Below are positions 32,421 through 42,123 of a stretch of DNA of 64,000 bases, piece after piece. The DNA is from Thermococcus sp. GTDB lineage: Archaea > Methanobacteriota_B > Thermococci > Thermococcales > Thermococcaceae. Below the pieces are notes generated by a model that saw only the letters and a list, made by a program, of their open reading frames with translations, made no database searches and was not told the origin of the DNA. Positions within the stretch are counted from its first letter, which is position 1. Every line of letters begins with the position of its first letter. The stretch spans positions 272,397-336,396 of the forward strand of contig JALTBN010000027.1 of assembly GCA_027075325.1 (NCBI GenBank). Reading direction: 5' to 3'. Both the position numbers and the translations under genes were made by a program.

Positions 32421-32443
32421 GAAACTTTGCTTGGCAAAGTTTC
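32421..32443. repeat. GCAAAG-type stem-loop at the cbf5 stop codon
   Basis: GAAACTTTGC / GCAAAGTTTC, a perfect 10-bp stem with loop TTG on the plus strand; its last base is the last base of the cbf5 TAG on the opposite strand. On the cbf5 transcript the stem is followed by ATCAAAATTTTTTTT, so it may also work as a terminator. Confidence 0.65.
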
Positions 32444-33447
32444 TACCAGAGCTTTGGATACCACTCCCTCGGCATGAAGACCTTGTCAACATCTACGGCT
32501 ATGCCCTTGCTCTTCCTCAGCATGTCCGAACTGCTCATCTTGGCCTTTCCGAGGGCCACCAGCTCCCCCTTAAGGCTCATAACTGCAACGAGGTCACCCG
32601 GCTTTATTCCCTTGTTGAGCTTAACTATGCCGGGAACGGCTAAATCAGCACCGTAGGTAACCGCTGAAACGGCGGAGTCCCTTATCCATACCTTGGGCAA
32701 ATGCTCCACCGCTTTCTCCATCGGCTGTATCGCCTTCCTGAAGTACTCCTCGATGTCGTCCTCCTTCCAGAAGTGGTAGTAGTCCACCAGATCATGGAGC
32801 GTGACCAGGGTTTCATCCTCCTTGAACGGCCCGCTTCTGGTTCTCCTCAGCTCGGCCATATGCGCTCCAACCCCGAGGGCCAGGCCCAGGTGGTGGATGA
32901 GCGAACGAATGTAGGTTCCCGCCTCGACACCAACGCGGAAGAGAACATCCCTGCCGTCTATCTCAAGAACCTCGATATAGTAGACCTTCCTCGTCCTCAG
33001 CCTTCTCTTGACCGCACTCCTGAGCGGAGGTCTCTGGATTATCTCCCCCTCGAACTCCCTCATTACAGCCCTAATTTTGTTCTCCGGAACGTCTCCGTGG
33101 AGGTGCATCAGGGCAACGTACTCCTTACCGGCCGGGAGAAGGGCCTGAACTACACGGGTGGCCCGTTCAAGTGCAACCGGGAGGATTCCGCTGACCTTCG
33201 GGTCGAGGGTTCCGCCGTGGCCGGCCTTGTTGAGGTTGAAGAGTCTCTTTACCCACGCAACGACCTCGTGGCTCGTTGGGCCGGGGGGCTTGTCGAGGTT
33301 TATTATACCGAACTGCATGTGCATCTCCATTGGCCTCTTCTCGGGTGGAAAGCCCCACTTTGGATTCGTCTCTGCCTTATCGTCCTTAACCAGAACCTCT
33401 CGCTTTATGTCCGCAGGTAAAATCCTCCTGACTTCGTCCCTCACCAT
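32443..33447 (-). CDS. cbf5: H/ACA RNP pseudouridine synthase Cbf5
   Basis: A 334-aa TruB-family catalytic subunit of archaeal H/ACA guide RNPs, also able to modify U55 of tRNA. The catalytic Asp is in GHGGTLDPKVSG near residue 80; the C-terminal PUA domain (about residues 255-334, PGIVKLNKGIKPGDLVAVM) binds guide RNA. It is nearly identical in layout to Pyrococcus Cbf5. ATG 33447 is chosen: AGGTGATG precedes it, directly after the hicA stop, and it gives the family start MVRDEVRRILPADIKRE. Longer in-frame sequence overlaps hicA and is not coding. Confidence 0.97.
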   Translation of the reverse strand: MVRDEVRRILPADIKREVLVKDDKAETNPKWGFPPEKRPMEMHMQFGIINLDKPPGPTSHEVVAWVKRLFNLNKAGHGGTLDPKVSGILPVALERATRVVQALLPAGKEYVALMHLHGDVPENKIRAVMREFEGEIIQRPPLRSAVKRRLRTRKVYYIEVLEIDGRDVLFRVGVEAGTYIRSLIHHLGLALGVGAHMAELRRTRSGPFKEDETLVTLHDLVDYYHFWKEDDIEEYFRKAIQPMEKAVEHLPKVWIRDSAVSAVTYGADLAVPGIVKLNKGIKPGDLVAVMSLKGELVALGKAKMSSSDMLRKSKGIAVDVDKVFMPREWYPKLW

Positions 33448-33457
33448 GAGCATCACC

Positions 33458-33697
33458 TTACGGGTCTTCCAGCGCTTTGATAAACTCATCTTTTCCAATC
33501 TCAGCAAGTTTTAGAATGCCCATTAACGTTCCGGGCTTGAGTTCTCGATGGAGTGGAACCACAGTACCGATTTTCCTACCTCCAACGTGTTTAACAAGAA
33601 CCACATGGCTACTCCTTTGACGGGATACCTCAAAGCCGAACTCTGAGACAAGCACTTTAACCACATCTTCACCCAAGAGCCTTGGCAATCTGGACAT
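33458..33697 (-). CDS. hicA: HicA-family mRNA interferase toxin
   Basis: A 79-aa protein of normal HicA length. LPRLLGEDVVKVLVSEFGFE and the following RQRSSHVVLVKH with the catalytic-type His, then VVPLHRELKPGTLMGILK, match the dsRBD-like HicA fold that cleaves mRNA. Its ATG lies 29 bp inside the end of hicB in another frame. The cbf5 start is only 10 bp after its stop, so toxin and the essential cbf5 may share a transcript. Confidence 0.9.
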   Translation of the reverse strand: MSRLPRLLGEDVVKVLVSEFGFEVSRQRSSHVVLVKHVGGRKIGTVVPLHRELKPGTLMGILKLAEIGKDEFIKALEDP

Positions 33698-33890
33698 TGA
33701 AATCGCCCACGAAGGTTATTCTATCAAGTTCTTCCTTCAATTCCGGAAACTCCTCAAGGTAGAGCTCCACTGCCCCCCTCAAGTTCTCAATGGCCTCCTC
33801 TATGGTCTCCCCCTGTGTTGTCACCCCGGTGAAGACCTCCTTTATTACATAAATGCCCTCTTCTTCCCAGATGACCGCGTGGAGGTTCAT
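33669..33890 (-). CDS. hicB: HicB-family antitoxin
   Basis: A 73-aa protein with the HicB partial RNase H-like fold: HAVIWEEEGIYVIKEVFTGVTTQGETIEEAIENLRGAVELYLEE. It lacks an added DNA-binding domain, so any autoregulation may need another factor or the complex. It precedes hicA (antitoxin first, as in hicBA operons). ATG 33890 follows GGGTGAGAGC. Tandem 15-bp repeats abut its promoter. Confidence 0.88.
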   Translation of the reverse strand: MNLHAVIWEEEGIYVIKEVFTGVTTQGETIEEAIENLRGAVELYLEEFPELKEELDRITFVGDFNVQIAKALG

Positions 33891-33920
33891 GCTCTCACCC
33901 TGCTAAACTTCCGGACACTC

Positions 33921-33959
33921 CCTTATAAACTCACCTAATACTGGCTCACCTAATACTGG
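33921..33959 (-). promoter_or_regulatory. hicBA promoter with tandem 15-bp repeats
   Basis: On the minus strand two exact copies of CCAGTATTAGGTGAG (33959-33945 and 33944-33930) run straight into the TATA box GTTTATAAG (33930-33922). Direct repeats covering the BRE suggest an operator for the HicAB complex or another regulator. Confidence 0.6.
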
Positions 33960-34067
33960 AGGAACACATGAGAAAGCCAGTTCAAATGCGCGGACATTTA
34001 ACAGACACAAACGAAGTGTGAAAAAATACCAAGAAACTATTAGAAGGGGATATGAGGCCAGAAGGCC

Positions 34068-34319
34068 TCACTCAAGGCTGATTCCAGCGCTCTCAAGGGC
34101 GGCCTTAACGGCCTCGTCGTCGGCGCCGCGCTCGATGTTGAGCTTCTCCGGAAGGGGCTCGAGGTGCTTGACGTTCATCCTCCTGCGCTTGACCTTGTTC
34201 AGTCCAGCGCCGGTAACGAGGACGAAGTTCCTGTCGATGACGTCAACGACGACGACCTTCTGACCGGCCCTCCTTCCGGCTATAACAACGGCAAGCTTTC
34301 CAACCTCAATAGCTGGCAT
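34068..34319 (-). CDS. rpl14e: 50S ribosomal protein L14e
   Basis: An 83-aa archaeal L14e with a KOW-like SH3 fold: [22 protein letters not shown] at the N terminus and [17 protein letters not shown] in the middle. ATG 34319 follows GGAGGTGGGATGA. In the conserved archaeal order it is normally followed by cbf5; here hicBA intervenes. Confidence 0.95.
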   Translation of the reverse strand: MPAIEVGKLAVVIAGRRAGQKVVVVDVIDRNFVLVTGAGLNKVKRRRMNVKHLEPLPEKLNIERGADDEAVKAALESAGISLE

Positions 34320-34332
34320 TCATCCCACCTCC

Positions 34333-34896
34333 TCAGTTTTTGTTACCCCGCGTCACCGTCGGGGAAAGGTGGTCGATGGCGGCCTTCACAATGGCGAAGA
34401 CCCCATCGGGACCCCATTTCGCAGTGTTGATGATTAAATCATAAATCGACCTGTCCTCGATGTCAATGCCGTAGAGGTTTAAATATCTTTTCCTGTTCTG
34501 CTTTTCCCTCTCGGCAGTTTGGACGTAGGCCTCCTCAACGGAGATGCCTTCCCTTCTGGCAACTCTCCCTGCCCGCTCCATCATGGGAGCGTCGAGCCAT
34601 ATCTTCAGGTCAGCGTCCTTAACCATCCAGCCCGCAAGGCGCCCCTCAATAACGACGTTGCACTCTTTGGCTGCCTCGACCTGCCTCTTATCAACCTCCC
34701 TGTCAATCTCCGGGTGAAGCTCAACGTACTTCTGGAACTCCTGAAGGGTCATTCCCATTTCCTTCGCCATCTGGCGGAAGATTAAGCCCGCGTAGATGTG
34801 CTTGAAGCCGTAGTGCCGTGCGAGGTTCCGGCACAAGGTCGTAGTTCCGGACCCACCAGGCCCACTGACTGTTATTACGAGGCAGCCCTTTGGCAT
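34333..34896 (-). CDS. cmk: cytidylate kinase
   Basis: A 187-aa archaeal CMP/dCMP kinase. P-loop GPGGSGTTTL (residues 12-21), a substrate-binding IYAGLIFRQMAKEMGM segment and VVIEGRLAGWM near residue 82 are typical; it is shorter than bacterial Cmk. ATG 34896 follows GAGGTG. It lies between rpl34e and rpl14e as in other euryarchaea. Confidence 0.95.
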   Translation of the reverse strand: MPKGCLVITVSGPGGSGTTTLCRNLARHYGFKHIYAGLIFRQMAKEMGMTLQEFQKYVELHPEIDREVDKRQVEAAKECNVVIEGRLAGWMVKDADLKIWLDAPMMERAGRVARREGISVEEAYVQTAEREKQNRKRYLNLYGIDIEDRSIYDLIINTAKWGPDGVFAIVKAAIDHLSPTVTRGNKN

Positions 34897-34912
34897 GTTA
34901 GCACCTCTTTCA

Positions 34913-35185
34913 TCAGAGGGAGATACCGGCCCTGACCTGGGCCTTCATGACCTTTCTCATGCAGTCCGGGCAGAGGTTCGGGTAAGGCCTCTCCGGCCTC
35001 TTCTGGGTCTTTGAGAGCTTTCCAATCTCGCTCGGCCTCCCGCGCGGGACGCCGTTGAGCGGTCTTCCGCACATGGCACAGTGAGCCACTTTTGGCTTCC
35101 TTCTCTCAAAGTGTATGACCGTCCTTCCACCCGGAGTGCGGACGTACTTCCTCTTCCATGACCTTGACCTGTACATGGCCTTCAT
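34913..35185 (-). CDS. rpl34e: 50S ribosomal protein L34e
   Basis: A 90-aa protein with two zinc-binding pairs, CAMC near residue 36 and CPDC near 73, and a basic N terminus ([19 protein letters not shown]). ATG 35185 follows GAGGTGAGAGAC; ATG 35176 is an alternative three codons in. It is in operon with the DUF106 and cmk genes. Confidence 0.95.
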   Translation of the reverse strand: MKAMYRSRSWKRKYVRTPGGRTVIHFERRKPKVAHCAMCGRPLNGVPRGRPSEIGKLSKTQKRPERPYPNLCPDCMRKVMKAQVRAGISL

Positions 35186-35227
35186 GTCTCTCACCTCGCC
35201 TTTCCTTTCAGGGGAGCGTTTTTAAAT

Positions 35228-35749
35228 TTAACCCATATCCAGGAATTTTCTGAGCACCATTCCAATGACGTAACTTGAAAGGATGTACCAGCCAAAGTAC
35301 CCAAGTTCATCGGGCCTAAGGGCCGAGTGGTACCATCCATGGAACCAATCGAAGAGGAAGAAGTTAAACGGGGACTTGACGATGGCAACCTCAACGTACC
35401 ATCTCCTGAGCCACTGGAAGAATATCCAAAATATTGGAAGTGTAAGAAGCATTGGAACCATCTGCTGCTTCATCATGTCGCTCTGCATTCTCATGAGCTC
35501 CATCTGCTTCTGCTGCACCTTCTTTAGTTTCTTCTCATCCCCTGATTTCTGGGCTTCCCTCATTTCCTTCTGTATCTCCTTTGCCATCTTCTGGACCTTT
35601 CTTGTCTTCTCAATGTCGGTCATGAAGTAGTAGAGCAGCGTATACGAACCACCGATAAGAAAGCCCGCTATGGTTATCGCAAGCAGGGGGTGCTGGGCTA
35701 TGTAGCCCCCAAAGATGTTGTCAAGGAAGCTGTATATCTCTTCAATCAT
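35228..35749 (-). CDS. DUF106 / Oxa1-superfamily membrane insertase-like protein
   Basis: A 173-aa membrane protein. A TM helix near residues 19-42 is followed by a long charged coiled coil (about 45-90, rich in Lys, Glu, Gln and Met), then two or three more TM segments ([14 protein letters not shown], and near the C terminus [16 protein letters not shown]). This is the DUF106 layout, considered an archaeal relative of YidC/Oxa1/EMC3 insertases. Its place after secY and adkA fits a role in membrane protein insertion. Its start overlaps the adkA end by 8 bp. Confidence 0.9.
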   Translation of the reverse strand: MIEEIYSFLDNIFGGYIAQHPLLAITIAGFLIGGSYTLLYYFMTDIEKTRKVQKMAKEIQKEMREAQKSGDEKKLKKVQQKQMELMRMQSDMMKQQMVPMLLTLPIFWIFFQWLRRWYVEVAIVKSPFNFFLFDWFHGWYHSALRPDELGYFGWYILSSYVIGMVLRKFLDMG

Positions 35750-36332
35750 ACTCTCTCACCGCCAGGTTTAGTACTCCAACAAGCTCATTAACAGCTTCTT
35801 CCAATCCCTTGTCCTCATGGTTTTCGATTACCTTTATAAGGGCATCGGAGTGCATTGCATAGCTTATCGCGGCGGCTCTGTTAAGGTCCTGATGCCTCTC
35901 TATCTGCTCCTCTGTCTCAACGTCCCTATCCCTTTTGAGGTCACGGAGGCGCCTTCCAAGTATCTCACTGGGTGTTGCCTCTATTATGACGACAAAGTTG
36001 GGCCGTATTGTCTCAATTACCTCTCTGGGAAAGCCCAAAAGGTAACCCATGGGGGTCCGTATTGTGGCGTGGGTATCGAGGAGAACGGGCTCTTTCCGAG
36101 CTATCTCCACTATCTTCTTGGCAGCCCTCATCTGAAGGTCTTTCTGGATCATGGGGTCAAGCTTTCTCATCTCATCCCTGTGGCGAACTAACCCGCTTTT
36201 AACCGCTTCCTCAAACATCAGGTCCCCGAAGTTCACCAGGCGAAATTTGATGCTCGCCTTCTGAAGGGCCAATTTCGTGATGGTACTCTTCCCAACGCCC
36301 GGAATGCCAGTTATCATTACCACAAACGGCAT
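35742..36332 (-). CDS. adkA: archaeal adenylate kinase
   Basis: A 196-aa archaeal-type adenylate kinase with P-loop GIPGVGKST (residues 10-18), [12 protein letters not shown] in the AMP site and [17 protein letters not shown] in the middle. ATG 36332 follows GGGTGATG; longer in-frame sequence upstream is rejected. It lies 80 bp after secY, the standard archaeal secY-adk order. Confidence 0.95.
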   Translation of the reverse strand: MPFVVMITGIPGVGKSTITKLALQKASIKFRLVNFGDLMFEEAVKSGLVRHRDEMRKLDPMIQKDLQMRAAKKIVEIARKEPVLLDTHATIRTPMGYLLGFPREVIETIRPNFVVIIEATPSEILGRRLRDLKRDRDVETEEQIERHQDLNRAAAISYAMHSDALIKVIENHEDKGLEEAVNELVGVLNLAVREYD

Positions 36333-36412
36333 GAGCATCACCCGCTTAATACCCAAGTAGAATAAGGCCGCCGGTTTAAAAGATTTAAGTAAAGAAGCAA
36401 AGAACAAAAGGG

Positions 36413-37837
36413 TCACTTGGCGAAGAACTTCCTCAAGGCCGGGAACATCTCGGTAGCCTGCTCTCTGGCTATCTCCTCGTAGAACCTGTAGAGGATACCA
36501 ACCGTAAGGAGGATTCCCGTTCCTGTACCCAGGGCACCGAGGAAGTTCGCCAGTACTGCAACCAGTGCCAGCGTGAAGGAGCCCCAGAACGTAACGTATG
36601 GGATGTACCTGTTGAGTACCCTCTCAAGTATCCTGGGGTCCCTCCTGAATCCAGGTATCTGAAGTCCAGAGCTCTGAAGCTGTCTGGCGATGCTCCTAGC
36701 GTCGAGCCCAGTGAGCTCAACCCACAGGAAACCGAAGATTATCGACCATATGATCGTCTGGATTCCGTACACCGTGGCCTGGAGCGGATTGTGGATGAGC
36801 TGGTAGACATCGTACGGAGGATAGGTGTACTTGGCAAGGCCCGATACAGGGGTGTTGCCCTGGAAAGTTCCAAGCCATGTGATGCCCCTGCTCGATAGCA
36901 GCCGAGCCCAGAGCTGAACGTTGGCGTAGAGGGCCACCGTGAGGATGATGGGTATGTTGCTGACGTACATGAACCTTATCGGATACCTGCCGCGGACTGT
37001 AACCCTTCCATAGCTGAGGGGTATCTCAACGCGCATGCTCTCAAGGTAGACGACGATGAGGAACACTATTATGGTCGCAGTTAGTTTCACCATGTCCGGG
37101 AGACCGGGTCCCCTGTAGATTGAACCCCAGAGGTCACCGTGTGCCAGATGCTGAATGAAAGCCGGTATGGCACCGCTCAGTTCGTTGGGGTTCGACGGAA
37201 GGGGTAAGGGGTTCAGCGACTTGACCATGACCTGCTGTGATACTCCAGCGGCGATGAAGAGACTGATACCGCTCCCTATGCCCCACTTGCTGACGAGCTC
37301 GTCCAGGAGTATCAGTATACTGGAACCAAGGCCAAGCTGGATTATCACCAGTATTGCCAAGCCAACACCTATCGCAGCGTAGTTATTCTGCTGGAAGATC
37401 TGGAACGCCCCAAGTCCGGTGTCCACCTTACCAAATGCACCTGCCAGGACATAGATGGCGGCCTCAAAGAAGGCCATGAACACGGAGAACAACCTCTGCA
37501 GGGCCTGGTAGAACCTTCTGTCTTCCGGGTTGGAAAGGTCAAGCTTGAGTATCTCGGAACCAACGAGAAGCTGAAGGATGATTCCAGCGGTGACGATTGG
37601 ACCGATACCAAGGGTGAGCAGAGAACCGCTCCTACCGGCAAGAACGAACCTCAGGGACGCGAAATAATCCTGGATATTTTTAGGCACACCATACAGCGGG
37701 ATTTCAGCGAGGACAAAATACAGGAGAAGGACGATACCAGTCCACATGAACTTCTCCTTCAGGGGGACCCTCCTTTTGGGCCGCTCCACCTCTGGAAGCC
37801 ATCTTTCCATAGCGTAAGTTACTTCCCGGACGCCCAT
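36413..37837 (-). CDS. secY: preprotein translocase subunit SecY
   Basis: A 474-aa polytopic protein with ten predicted TM segments, the protein-conducting channel. Landmarks are the plug region ([14 protein letters not shown]-like, near residue 45, here [15 protein letters not shown]), [18 protein letters not shown] near 75, [22 protein letters not shown] near 178 and [24 protein letters not shown] near 275. A GGTGTTGA site precedes ATG 37837. It follows rplO as in most operons of this type. Confidence 0.97.
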   Translation of the reverse strand: MGVREVTYAMERWLPEVERPKRRVPLKEKFMWTGIVLLLYFVLAEIPLYGVPKNIQDYFASLRFVLAGRSGSLLTLGIGPIVTAGIILQLLVGSEILKLDLSNPEDRRFYQALQRLFSVFMAFFEAAIYVLAGAFGKVDTGLGAFQIFQQNNYAAIGVGLAILVIIQLGLGSSILILLDELVSKWGIGSGISLFIAAGVSQQVMVKSLNPLPLPSNPNELSGAIPAFIQHLAHGDLWGSIYRGPGLPDMVKLTATIIVFLIVVYLESMRVEIPLSYGRVTVRGRYPIRFMYVSNIPIILTVALYANVQLWARLLSSRGITWLGTFQGNTPVSGLAKYTYPPYDVYQLIHNPLQATVYGIQTIIWSIIFGFLWVELTGLDARSIARQLQSSGLQIPGFRRDPRILERVLNRYIPYVTFWGSFTLALVAVLANFLGALGTGTGILLTVGILYRFYEEIAREQATEMFPALRKFFAK

Positions 37838-37873
37838 TTTTCAACACCCTGGGTGGTTTTGATAAAGAAATAA

Positions 37874-38320
37874 TCAGGCGAGGAGAACCTCGCCGCCCGC
37901 GGCCTTGATCTTCTCCTCGGCCTTCGGGGTAACGTAGTAGGCCTTGACAACGAGAGACCTGGTGAGCTTCCCGGTTCCAAGGACCTTATCAACACCGAGT
38001 GCGGTCGCGTCGAAGACGAGCTTCCCATCCTCCTCGTAGATTATACCAGCATCCTTGAAGAGCTCAAAGTTCTCATCGATGTCGTTGAGGTTTATGGTCT
38101 GTGGGGTGTACTGAACTGCTTTCGGCCTGTGGAAGCCGCGCTTGCCAAGTCTGTCCGGGGCGTACTTTATTACCCATGTGAATTTCTGGTCCTTCCTCTT
38201 TCCGGTTCCGGCCATTCCCTTACCGCCCTTGCTTCCGCCGCCGCGGTGCTTCTTCTTGCAGCCCCATCCGTGAGTGTGACTTCCGCGGAGCTTCCTAACC
38301 TTCTTCTTCCTCCTTATCAT
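37874..38320 (-). CDS. rplO: 50S ribosomal protein L15
   Basis: A 148-aa archaeal L15. The Gly/Lys/His-rich N terminus ([21 protein letters not shown]) and the C-terminal [22 protein letters not shown] are diagnostic. It lies 11 bp after rpmD and 36 bp before secY. Confidence 0.97.
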   Translation of the reverse strand: MIRRKKKVRKLRGSHTHGWGCKKKHRGGGSKGGKGMAGTGKRKDQKFTWVIKYAPDRLGKRGFHRPKAVQYTPQTINLNDIDENFELFKDAGIIYEEDGKLVFDATALGVDKVLGTGKLTRSLVVKAYYVTPKAEEKIKAAGGEVLLA

Positions 38321-38331
38321 CTCTCGCCACC

Positions 38332-38799
38332 TCAGAGCATTCTCTCAATGAGTTCGTTTATCTTCTCGCCACGGTAGCCGAGCGCTCCGCCTTCCTTAAA
38401 TGAGCGTTTCTTTGTCCCCTTGAGGCCGCCCCTCGGCGGATGAAGCCTGAAGACGGGCTTGATGTTTGGAAGGTCGCTGAGCTTCATCTCGCCGCTGACG
38501 ACCTTCTCAGCGAACTCGTCGATGGTCATTCCGAGCTTCTCCTTGACGTACTCGTCGGTTATCGGCCTGTTGCCGATGAGCCTGCCGCGCTTCCTGATGA
38601 GGGCAGCAAGGGTCTCCTTGTCGATCTCGCCCCAGGTTATGTAGTCCTTGACCTTCTGGACCATGCCCTTGTAGCTCGGGTTGTCGTCGACGAGGACGAG
38701 GTGGTTTATCCTGTGGAGGCGGAGCATAGCTAAGGTGTCCCTCACTTCACCCTTCGCCCTTATCCCGCTCCTAAGCCTAATGAGCGCTAACTTTGCCAT
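38332..38799 (-). CDS. rpmD: 50S ribosomal protein L30
   Basis: A 155-aa archaeal L30, longer than bacterial L30 by a C-terminal extension. [20 protein letters not shown] and [20 protein letters not shown] form the core; [22 protein letters not shown] lies near the end. It is 11 bp from rpsE. Confidence 0.97.
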   Translation of the reverse strand: MAKLALIRLRSGIRAKGEVRDTLAMLRLHRINHLVLVDDNPSYKGMVQKVKDYITWGEIDKETLAALIRKRGRLIGNRPITDEYVKEKLGMTIDEFAEKVVSGEMKLSDLPNIKPVFRLHPPRGGLKGTKKRSFKEGGALGYRGEKINELIERML

Positions 38800-38810
38800 C
38801 TTCTCTCACC

Positions 38811-39518
38811 TCACTCAACCTGGAAGTTCGCTGACATCTCCCTTCCGACGATTATGCCGTAGCGCTCGATGTCCTCGGGCTTGACTGCGACGCTGTTGGT
38901 GTTGTAGAGTGCGTTGAACACAGCTTTGGCGAAGTTGACGGTAGTCCTGGTCTCACCAAGGGTCTGGGACCAGACGTCCTGGACGCCGGCGAGGCTGAGT
39001 ATCTTCTTGCCGACGTCACCGATGACCAGTCCAAGGCCACGCGGTCCGGGCATGAGCTTGACCTTAACGCTGCCCTCCTTGCCCTCAACGGCGAACGGAA
39101 TTGAGTGCGGCCTCCTGCACCTGCACTCCCACGAACCGCAGCCGCGCTTGATCTCTATGATGTTCATCTTGGCGTAGTTTATGGCCTTCCTGATGGCTAT
39201 TCCAACTTCCCTTCCGTGGCCGATCCCAAGGCCGACGTAGCCGTCCCTGTTGCCGACTGCCGCGAGAACCCTGAAGCGGATCCTCCTGCCGCTGTCGGTC
39301 ATCCTGACGGTGAGGGCTATGTCGAGTACCTCCTGGTTCTCCCTTAGGTTGACCTCCGGAAGGAGTACGTCAACTATCTCGGGCTCCTTAATCTGGTAGC
39401 CCTTCCTGAATATCTCGTGAATGTCAGTTATCTGGCCCTCCTTGACGAGCTTGCCGAGCTTGGTCCTCGGCTCCCACTCCTCAAGAACGCGCTGGGCCAT
39501 CTCTCTAGGGTCGCTCAT
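38811..39518 (-). CDS. rpsE: 30S ribosomal protein S5
   Basis: A 235-aa archaeal S5. The dsRBD-like core contains [20 protein letters not shown] and [38 protein letters not shown] follows, and Cys pairs occur in [13 protein letters not shown]. It overlaps the rplR stop by 4 bp (39515-39518). Confidence 0.97.
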   Translation of the reverse strand: MSDPREMAQRVLEEWEPRTKLGKLVKEGQITDIHEIFRKGYQIKEPEIVDVLLPEVNLRENQEVLDIALTVRMTDSGRRIRFRVLAAVGNRDGYVGLGIGHGREVGIAIRKAINYAKMNIIEIKRGCGSWECRCRRPHSIPFAVEGKEGSVKVKLMPGPRGLGLVIGDVGKKILSLAGVQDVWSQTLGETRTTVNFAKAVFNALYNTNSVAVKPEDIERYGIIVGREMSANFQVE

Positions 39519-40120
39519 TCTCTCGCCCCCTCAAACTTCTCGATTATCCTGGCCTTAACATCCTCAAAGTGCTCGGGGAGCTTCTCGGGCTCAAGGCCCC
39601 TCACGAGGTAACCGCCGAACTGCTTCCTGTAGAGGCTCTCATCCTCCTCCTTGAGTGCCCTGGCGTAGTTGGCAACGTGCTCGCCGTTTATCCTGTAGTC
39701 CTCAGGGTAGATCTCCTCGCTGTGCGGGACGTTGAGGCCCGCATCGACAGCACCCTTGAGGACTGCAAAGATTGAGCTTCCCCTGGTCGGCGGGTGGAGG
39801 CCTATGTCGAGGATGGCCTCCTCGATGCCTGCTTTCTTGGCCTTGTAGCCGATGAGGAGGCCGAGCAGATACGCTGAAGGGGTGTTGCCGCCGTGGCCCT
39901 TCCAGCCGAAGTCCCTCATGAGCTCCCTGGTGTGGGCGGAAACGAGGGTCTTATCGCCCTTGGGGTCGTAGACGACTATCTGGGCGACGTGGTGGTTGAG
40001 GGTCTTCCTCACAACAAGCCTGGGCTTGCCAGACTTGAGGAGGGCGAGCCTCTTGTGATAGTTAGTCCTTCCCTCTCTCCTTCTCCTGAACGGAACCCTA
40101 TACCTCGGTCCGTGTGCCAT
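39515..40120 (-). CDS. rplR: 50S ribosomal protein L18 (uL18)
   Basis: A 201-aa archaeal L18 (L5 of eukaryotes), which binds 5S r[23 protein letters not shown] opens, and [21 protein letters not shown] and [20 protein letters not shown] follow. ATG 40120 follows GAGGTGAGAGAG. It is coupled to rpsE by an ATGA overlap. Confidence 0.97.
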   Translation of the reverse strand: MAHGPRYRVPFRRRREGRTNYHKRLALLKSGKPRLVVRKTLNHHVAQIVVYDPKGDKTLVSAHTRELMRDFGWKGHGGNTPSAYLLGLLIGYKAKKAGIEEAILDIGLHPPTRGSSIFAVLKGAVDAGLNVPHSEEIYPEDYRINGEHVANYARALKEEDESLYRKQFGGYLVRGLEPEKLPEHFEDVKARIIEKFEGARE

Positions 40121-40130
40121 CTCTCTCACC

Positions 40131-40577
40131 TCACTCCTTCAAGATACCGTGCTCCTGCATAAACATGTAGAGCTGCCTCTTGTTCTTGAACTGGCCGCCC
40201 TTGGCCCTGATGTAGAGCCTCCGGTAGGTGTGCTCGTCGAGCTTGCCCTCGGCCTTGAGCTTCCTCAGTTCTTTCCTGAGGGCACGGATGGTCATCATCC
40301 AGCGCTCTTTCCTGCCCATTCTGGCGGTCTTCTTACCCTTCCTGCTTCCTGGGCCCCTGTGGCGACCCTTCTTCCTGGCCTCCTGGTAGGCCCTTGCCCT
40401 GGCCCTGCTCTGACCCTTAACGGGCTTCTTCTTTATAACGCCATCGTGAATGAGCCTTTTGACATCCTCACGGGTTATAGCGGAGGCAACTTCATCAATC
40501 TTCTCAGGGTCAATCCAAACCCTGTTCTCACCACACTTCAACAGGTCAGCGGCAATCCTTCTCTGCATCTTGAGCAT
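40131..40577 (-). CDS. rpl19e: 50S ribosomal protein L19e
   Basis: A 148-aa archaeal/eukaryotic protein. [20 protein letters not shown] opens and [19 protein letters not shown] follows; a basic Arg/Lys-rich linker and a long C-terminal helix ([20 protein letters not shown]) complete it. ATG 40577 follows GAGGTGAGGCTC. Confidence 0.96.
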   Translation of the reverse strand: MLKMQRRIAADLLKCGENRVWIDPEKIDEVASAITREDVKRLIHDGVIKKKPVKGQSRARARAYQEARKKGRHRGPGSRKGKKTARMGRKERWMMTIRALRKELRKLKAEGKLDEHTYRRLYIRAKGGQFKNKRQLYMFMQEHGILKE

Positions 40578-40587
40578 GAGCCTCACC

Positions 40588-40968
40588 TCACGGGTTGAGT
40601 ACCTTCACGCCGAGCTCCCTTGCCCTGGCGAGTATGGCTTCTCTCTTCCTGGCGCCGACGGTTCTCGCTATCCTTGCCGCCTGCCTGGTCGGATCGATAG
40701 CCTCAAGCTCCCTGACGTTGTGGACGAGGACTTCCTCGTACCCGCTCGGGTGGAGACCGCGAACGGCCCTGGGTGAACTCCAGCCGATGCTCGGTGAGCG
40801 AGGCTTGCCCTTCTTCTTGAGCCTCATCTTGCTGTCGATTCCCTTGGGTCTGCGCCACTTTGGGTTGTTCTTGAACTTCGGATAGCGCCACCACTCCTGC
40901 CTGAGGAAGCGGGGCTTTTTCCTCTTGATCCTGGCCCTTATCTTAAGGAGTCTCGCCTTCTCGTTCAT
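40588..40968 (-). CDS. rpl32e: 50S ribosomal protein L32e
   Basis: A 126-aa basic protein. [21 protein letters not shown] and [17 protein letters not shown], then [19 protein letters not shown], are typical. It lies 10 bp after rplF and 10 bp before rpl19e. Confidence 0.96.
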   Translation of the reverse strand: MNEKARLLKIRARIKRKKPRFLRQEWWRYPKFKNNPKWRRPKGIDSKMRLKKKGKPRSPSIGWSSPRAVRGLHPSGYEEVLVHNVRELEAIDPTRQAARIARTVGARKREAILARARELGVKVLNP

Positions 40969-40978
40969 TTCTCACACC

Positions 40979-41533
40979 TCAGAACTTTATCGGCTTACCA
41001 GCCTTCTCAACGATGTAAATTCCATCCTGGAAGACACGCCTGTCCCACTTGGTTATCCTAGTGGCCTGCTCTATGTTGGCGGCAGTCTGGCCGACGGCCT
41101 CTCTGTCGATGCCCTCCACTATGATTTCTTGACCCATGACCTTAACGGTAACACCCGGAAGTATCCTGGCCCTCCTCGGGTTCTTCTCACCGAGGAAGTT
41201 CTCTATGACGACTTCGTTCCCCTGAACCTTGACTGTCATTGGGAAGTGGCTGTACAGCACCTTGAGCTTGTAGGTGAAACCCTCAGTGACCCCCTTTATC
41301 ATGTTGGCTATGTGGGCCTTGAAGGTTCTCGCGATGGCTATGTCCTTCTTCCTAGGGAACTCCTTGAAGACGGCAACCTTACCATCCTCGAGTAGGATCT
41401 TAACGCCAGGATATTTGAGCTCCCTCTGGAGCTCCCCCTTCGGACCCTTGACCTTAACGGTGTTCCCTTCAACGGTAACCTCGACTCCCTCAGGGATCTC
41501 AACTTCCTCACTTATCCACGCATCAACAGGCAT
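40979..41533 (-). CDS. rplF: 50S ribosomal protein L6
   Basis: A 184-aa L6 with two repeated alpha/beta domains. [21 protein letters not shown] forms the first strand pair, and [21 protein letters not shown] and [21 protein letters not shown] the second domain. It is 14 bp from rpsH. Confidence 0.97.
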   Translation of the reverse strand: MPVDAWISEEVEIPEGVEVTVEGNTVKVKGPKGELQRELKYPGVKILLEDGKVAVFKEFPRKKDIAIARTFKAHIANMIKGVTEGFTYKLKVLYSHFPMTVKVQGNEVVIENFLGEKNPRRARILPGVTVKVMGQEIIVEGIDREAVGQTAANIEQATRITKWDRRVFQDGIYIVEKAGKPIKF

Positions 41534-41547
41534 CTCGCTTCACCCCG

Positions 41548-41940
41548 CTAATACACGTAGGCTATAAGTCTGCCGCCGATTCCCTTCTCAATGGCTTCCT
41601 TGTGCGTCATAACTCCCTGGGATGTTGAGACTATGAGTATACCGAACTCGAAAGCCGGGAGGAACCTCTTCTCCCACTTCTCGTACTCCCTGGCCTTAAC
41701 AGGGAAGCGCGGCTTTATGGCGCCTGCCTTGTTGATCTTACCTATGAGCTGGACCCTGTATATCCCGGCCCTCCCGTCGTCAATGAACTCGAACTCTCCG
41801 ATGTAGCCGTTCTCCTGCATAACCCTGAGAATCTCACCCATGAGCTTGGAAGCCGGCTTGAGGTAAACCTCTTCCTTTCCAACCCTCTCGCTGTTGGTTA
41901 TGTGTGAAAGGGCATTTGCCAGCGGGTCAAGCAACGTCAT
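41548..41940 (-). CDS. rpsH: 30S ribosomal protein S8
   Basis: A 130-aa archaeal S8. [21 protein letters not shown] opens, and the C-terminal [20 protein letters not shown] holds the conserved rRNA-binding loop. It lies between rps14 and rplF. Confidence 0.97.
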   Translation of the reverse strand: MTLLDPLANALSHITNSERVGKEEVYLKPASKLMGEILRVMQENGYIGEFEFIDDGRAGIYRVQLIGKINKAGAIKPRFPVKAREYEKWEKRFLPAFEFGILIVSTSQGVMTHKEAIEKGIGGRLIAYVY

Positions 41941-41951
41941 CTCTCCTCACC

Positions 41952-42122
41952 TCACTCGTACTTCTTAAAGCCCAGCTTTGGAGCTATCTCGCGGAAGCAG
42001 TGCCTGCAGAGCATAAGCCCGTGGATCCTGATAACAGGGCCGTACTGACCGCAGCGCATGCACCTTCTCGCGCCCTTCCCGAACTTCCTGGGCTTCCTCT
42101 TGTTGTAATCAGCCTTCGCCAT
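41952..42122 (-). CDS. rpsN: 30S ribosomal protein S14, zinc-binding type
   Basis: A 56-aa protein. Cysteines at residues 21, 24, 39 and 42 (CMRC and CRHC) form its zinc site; the basic N terminus is [14 protein letters not shown]. The start ATG 42122 is 1 bp from the rplE stop, and its stop is 11 bp before rpsH. The small size makes it easy to miss. Confidence 0.95.
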   Translation of the reverse strand: MAKADYNKRKPRKFGKGARRCMRCGQYGPVIRIHGLMLCRHCFREIAPKLGFKKYE

Positions 42123-42123
42123 C

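Larger units (their letters stand above)
31937..32442. other. gene-free stretch with structured repeats
   Basis: No supportable gene. It contains two stem-loops at 32116-32166 with a G/C-rich flank (32090-32115) that recurs inverted at 50867-50894, nested-hairpin copy C (32269-32319), and a stem-loop at 32421-32443 touching the cbf5 stop codon. A hydrophobic 74-codon frame across 31987-32211 runs through the repeats and is not accepted. Confidence 0.7.
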
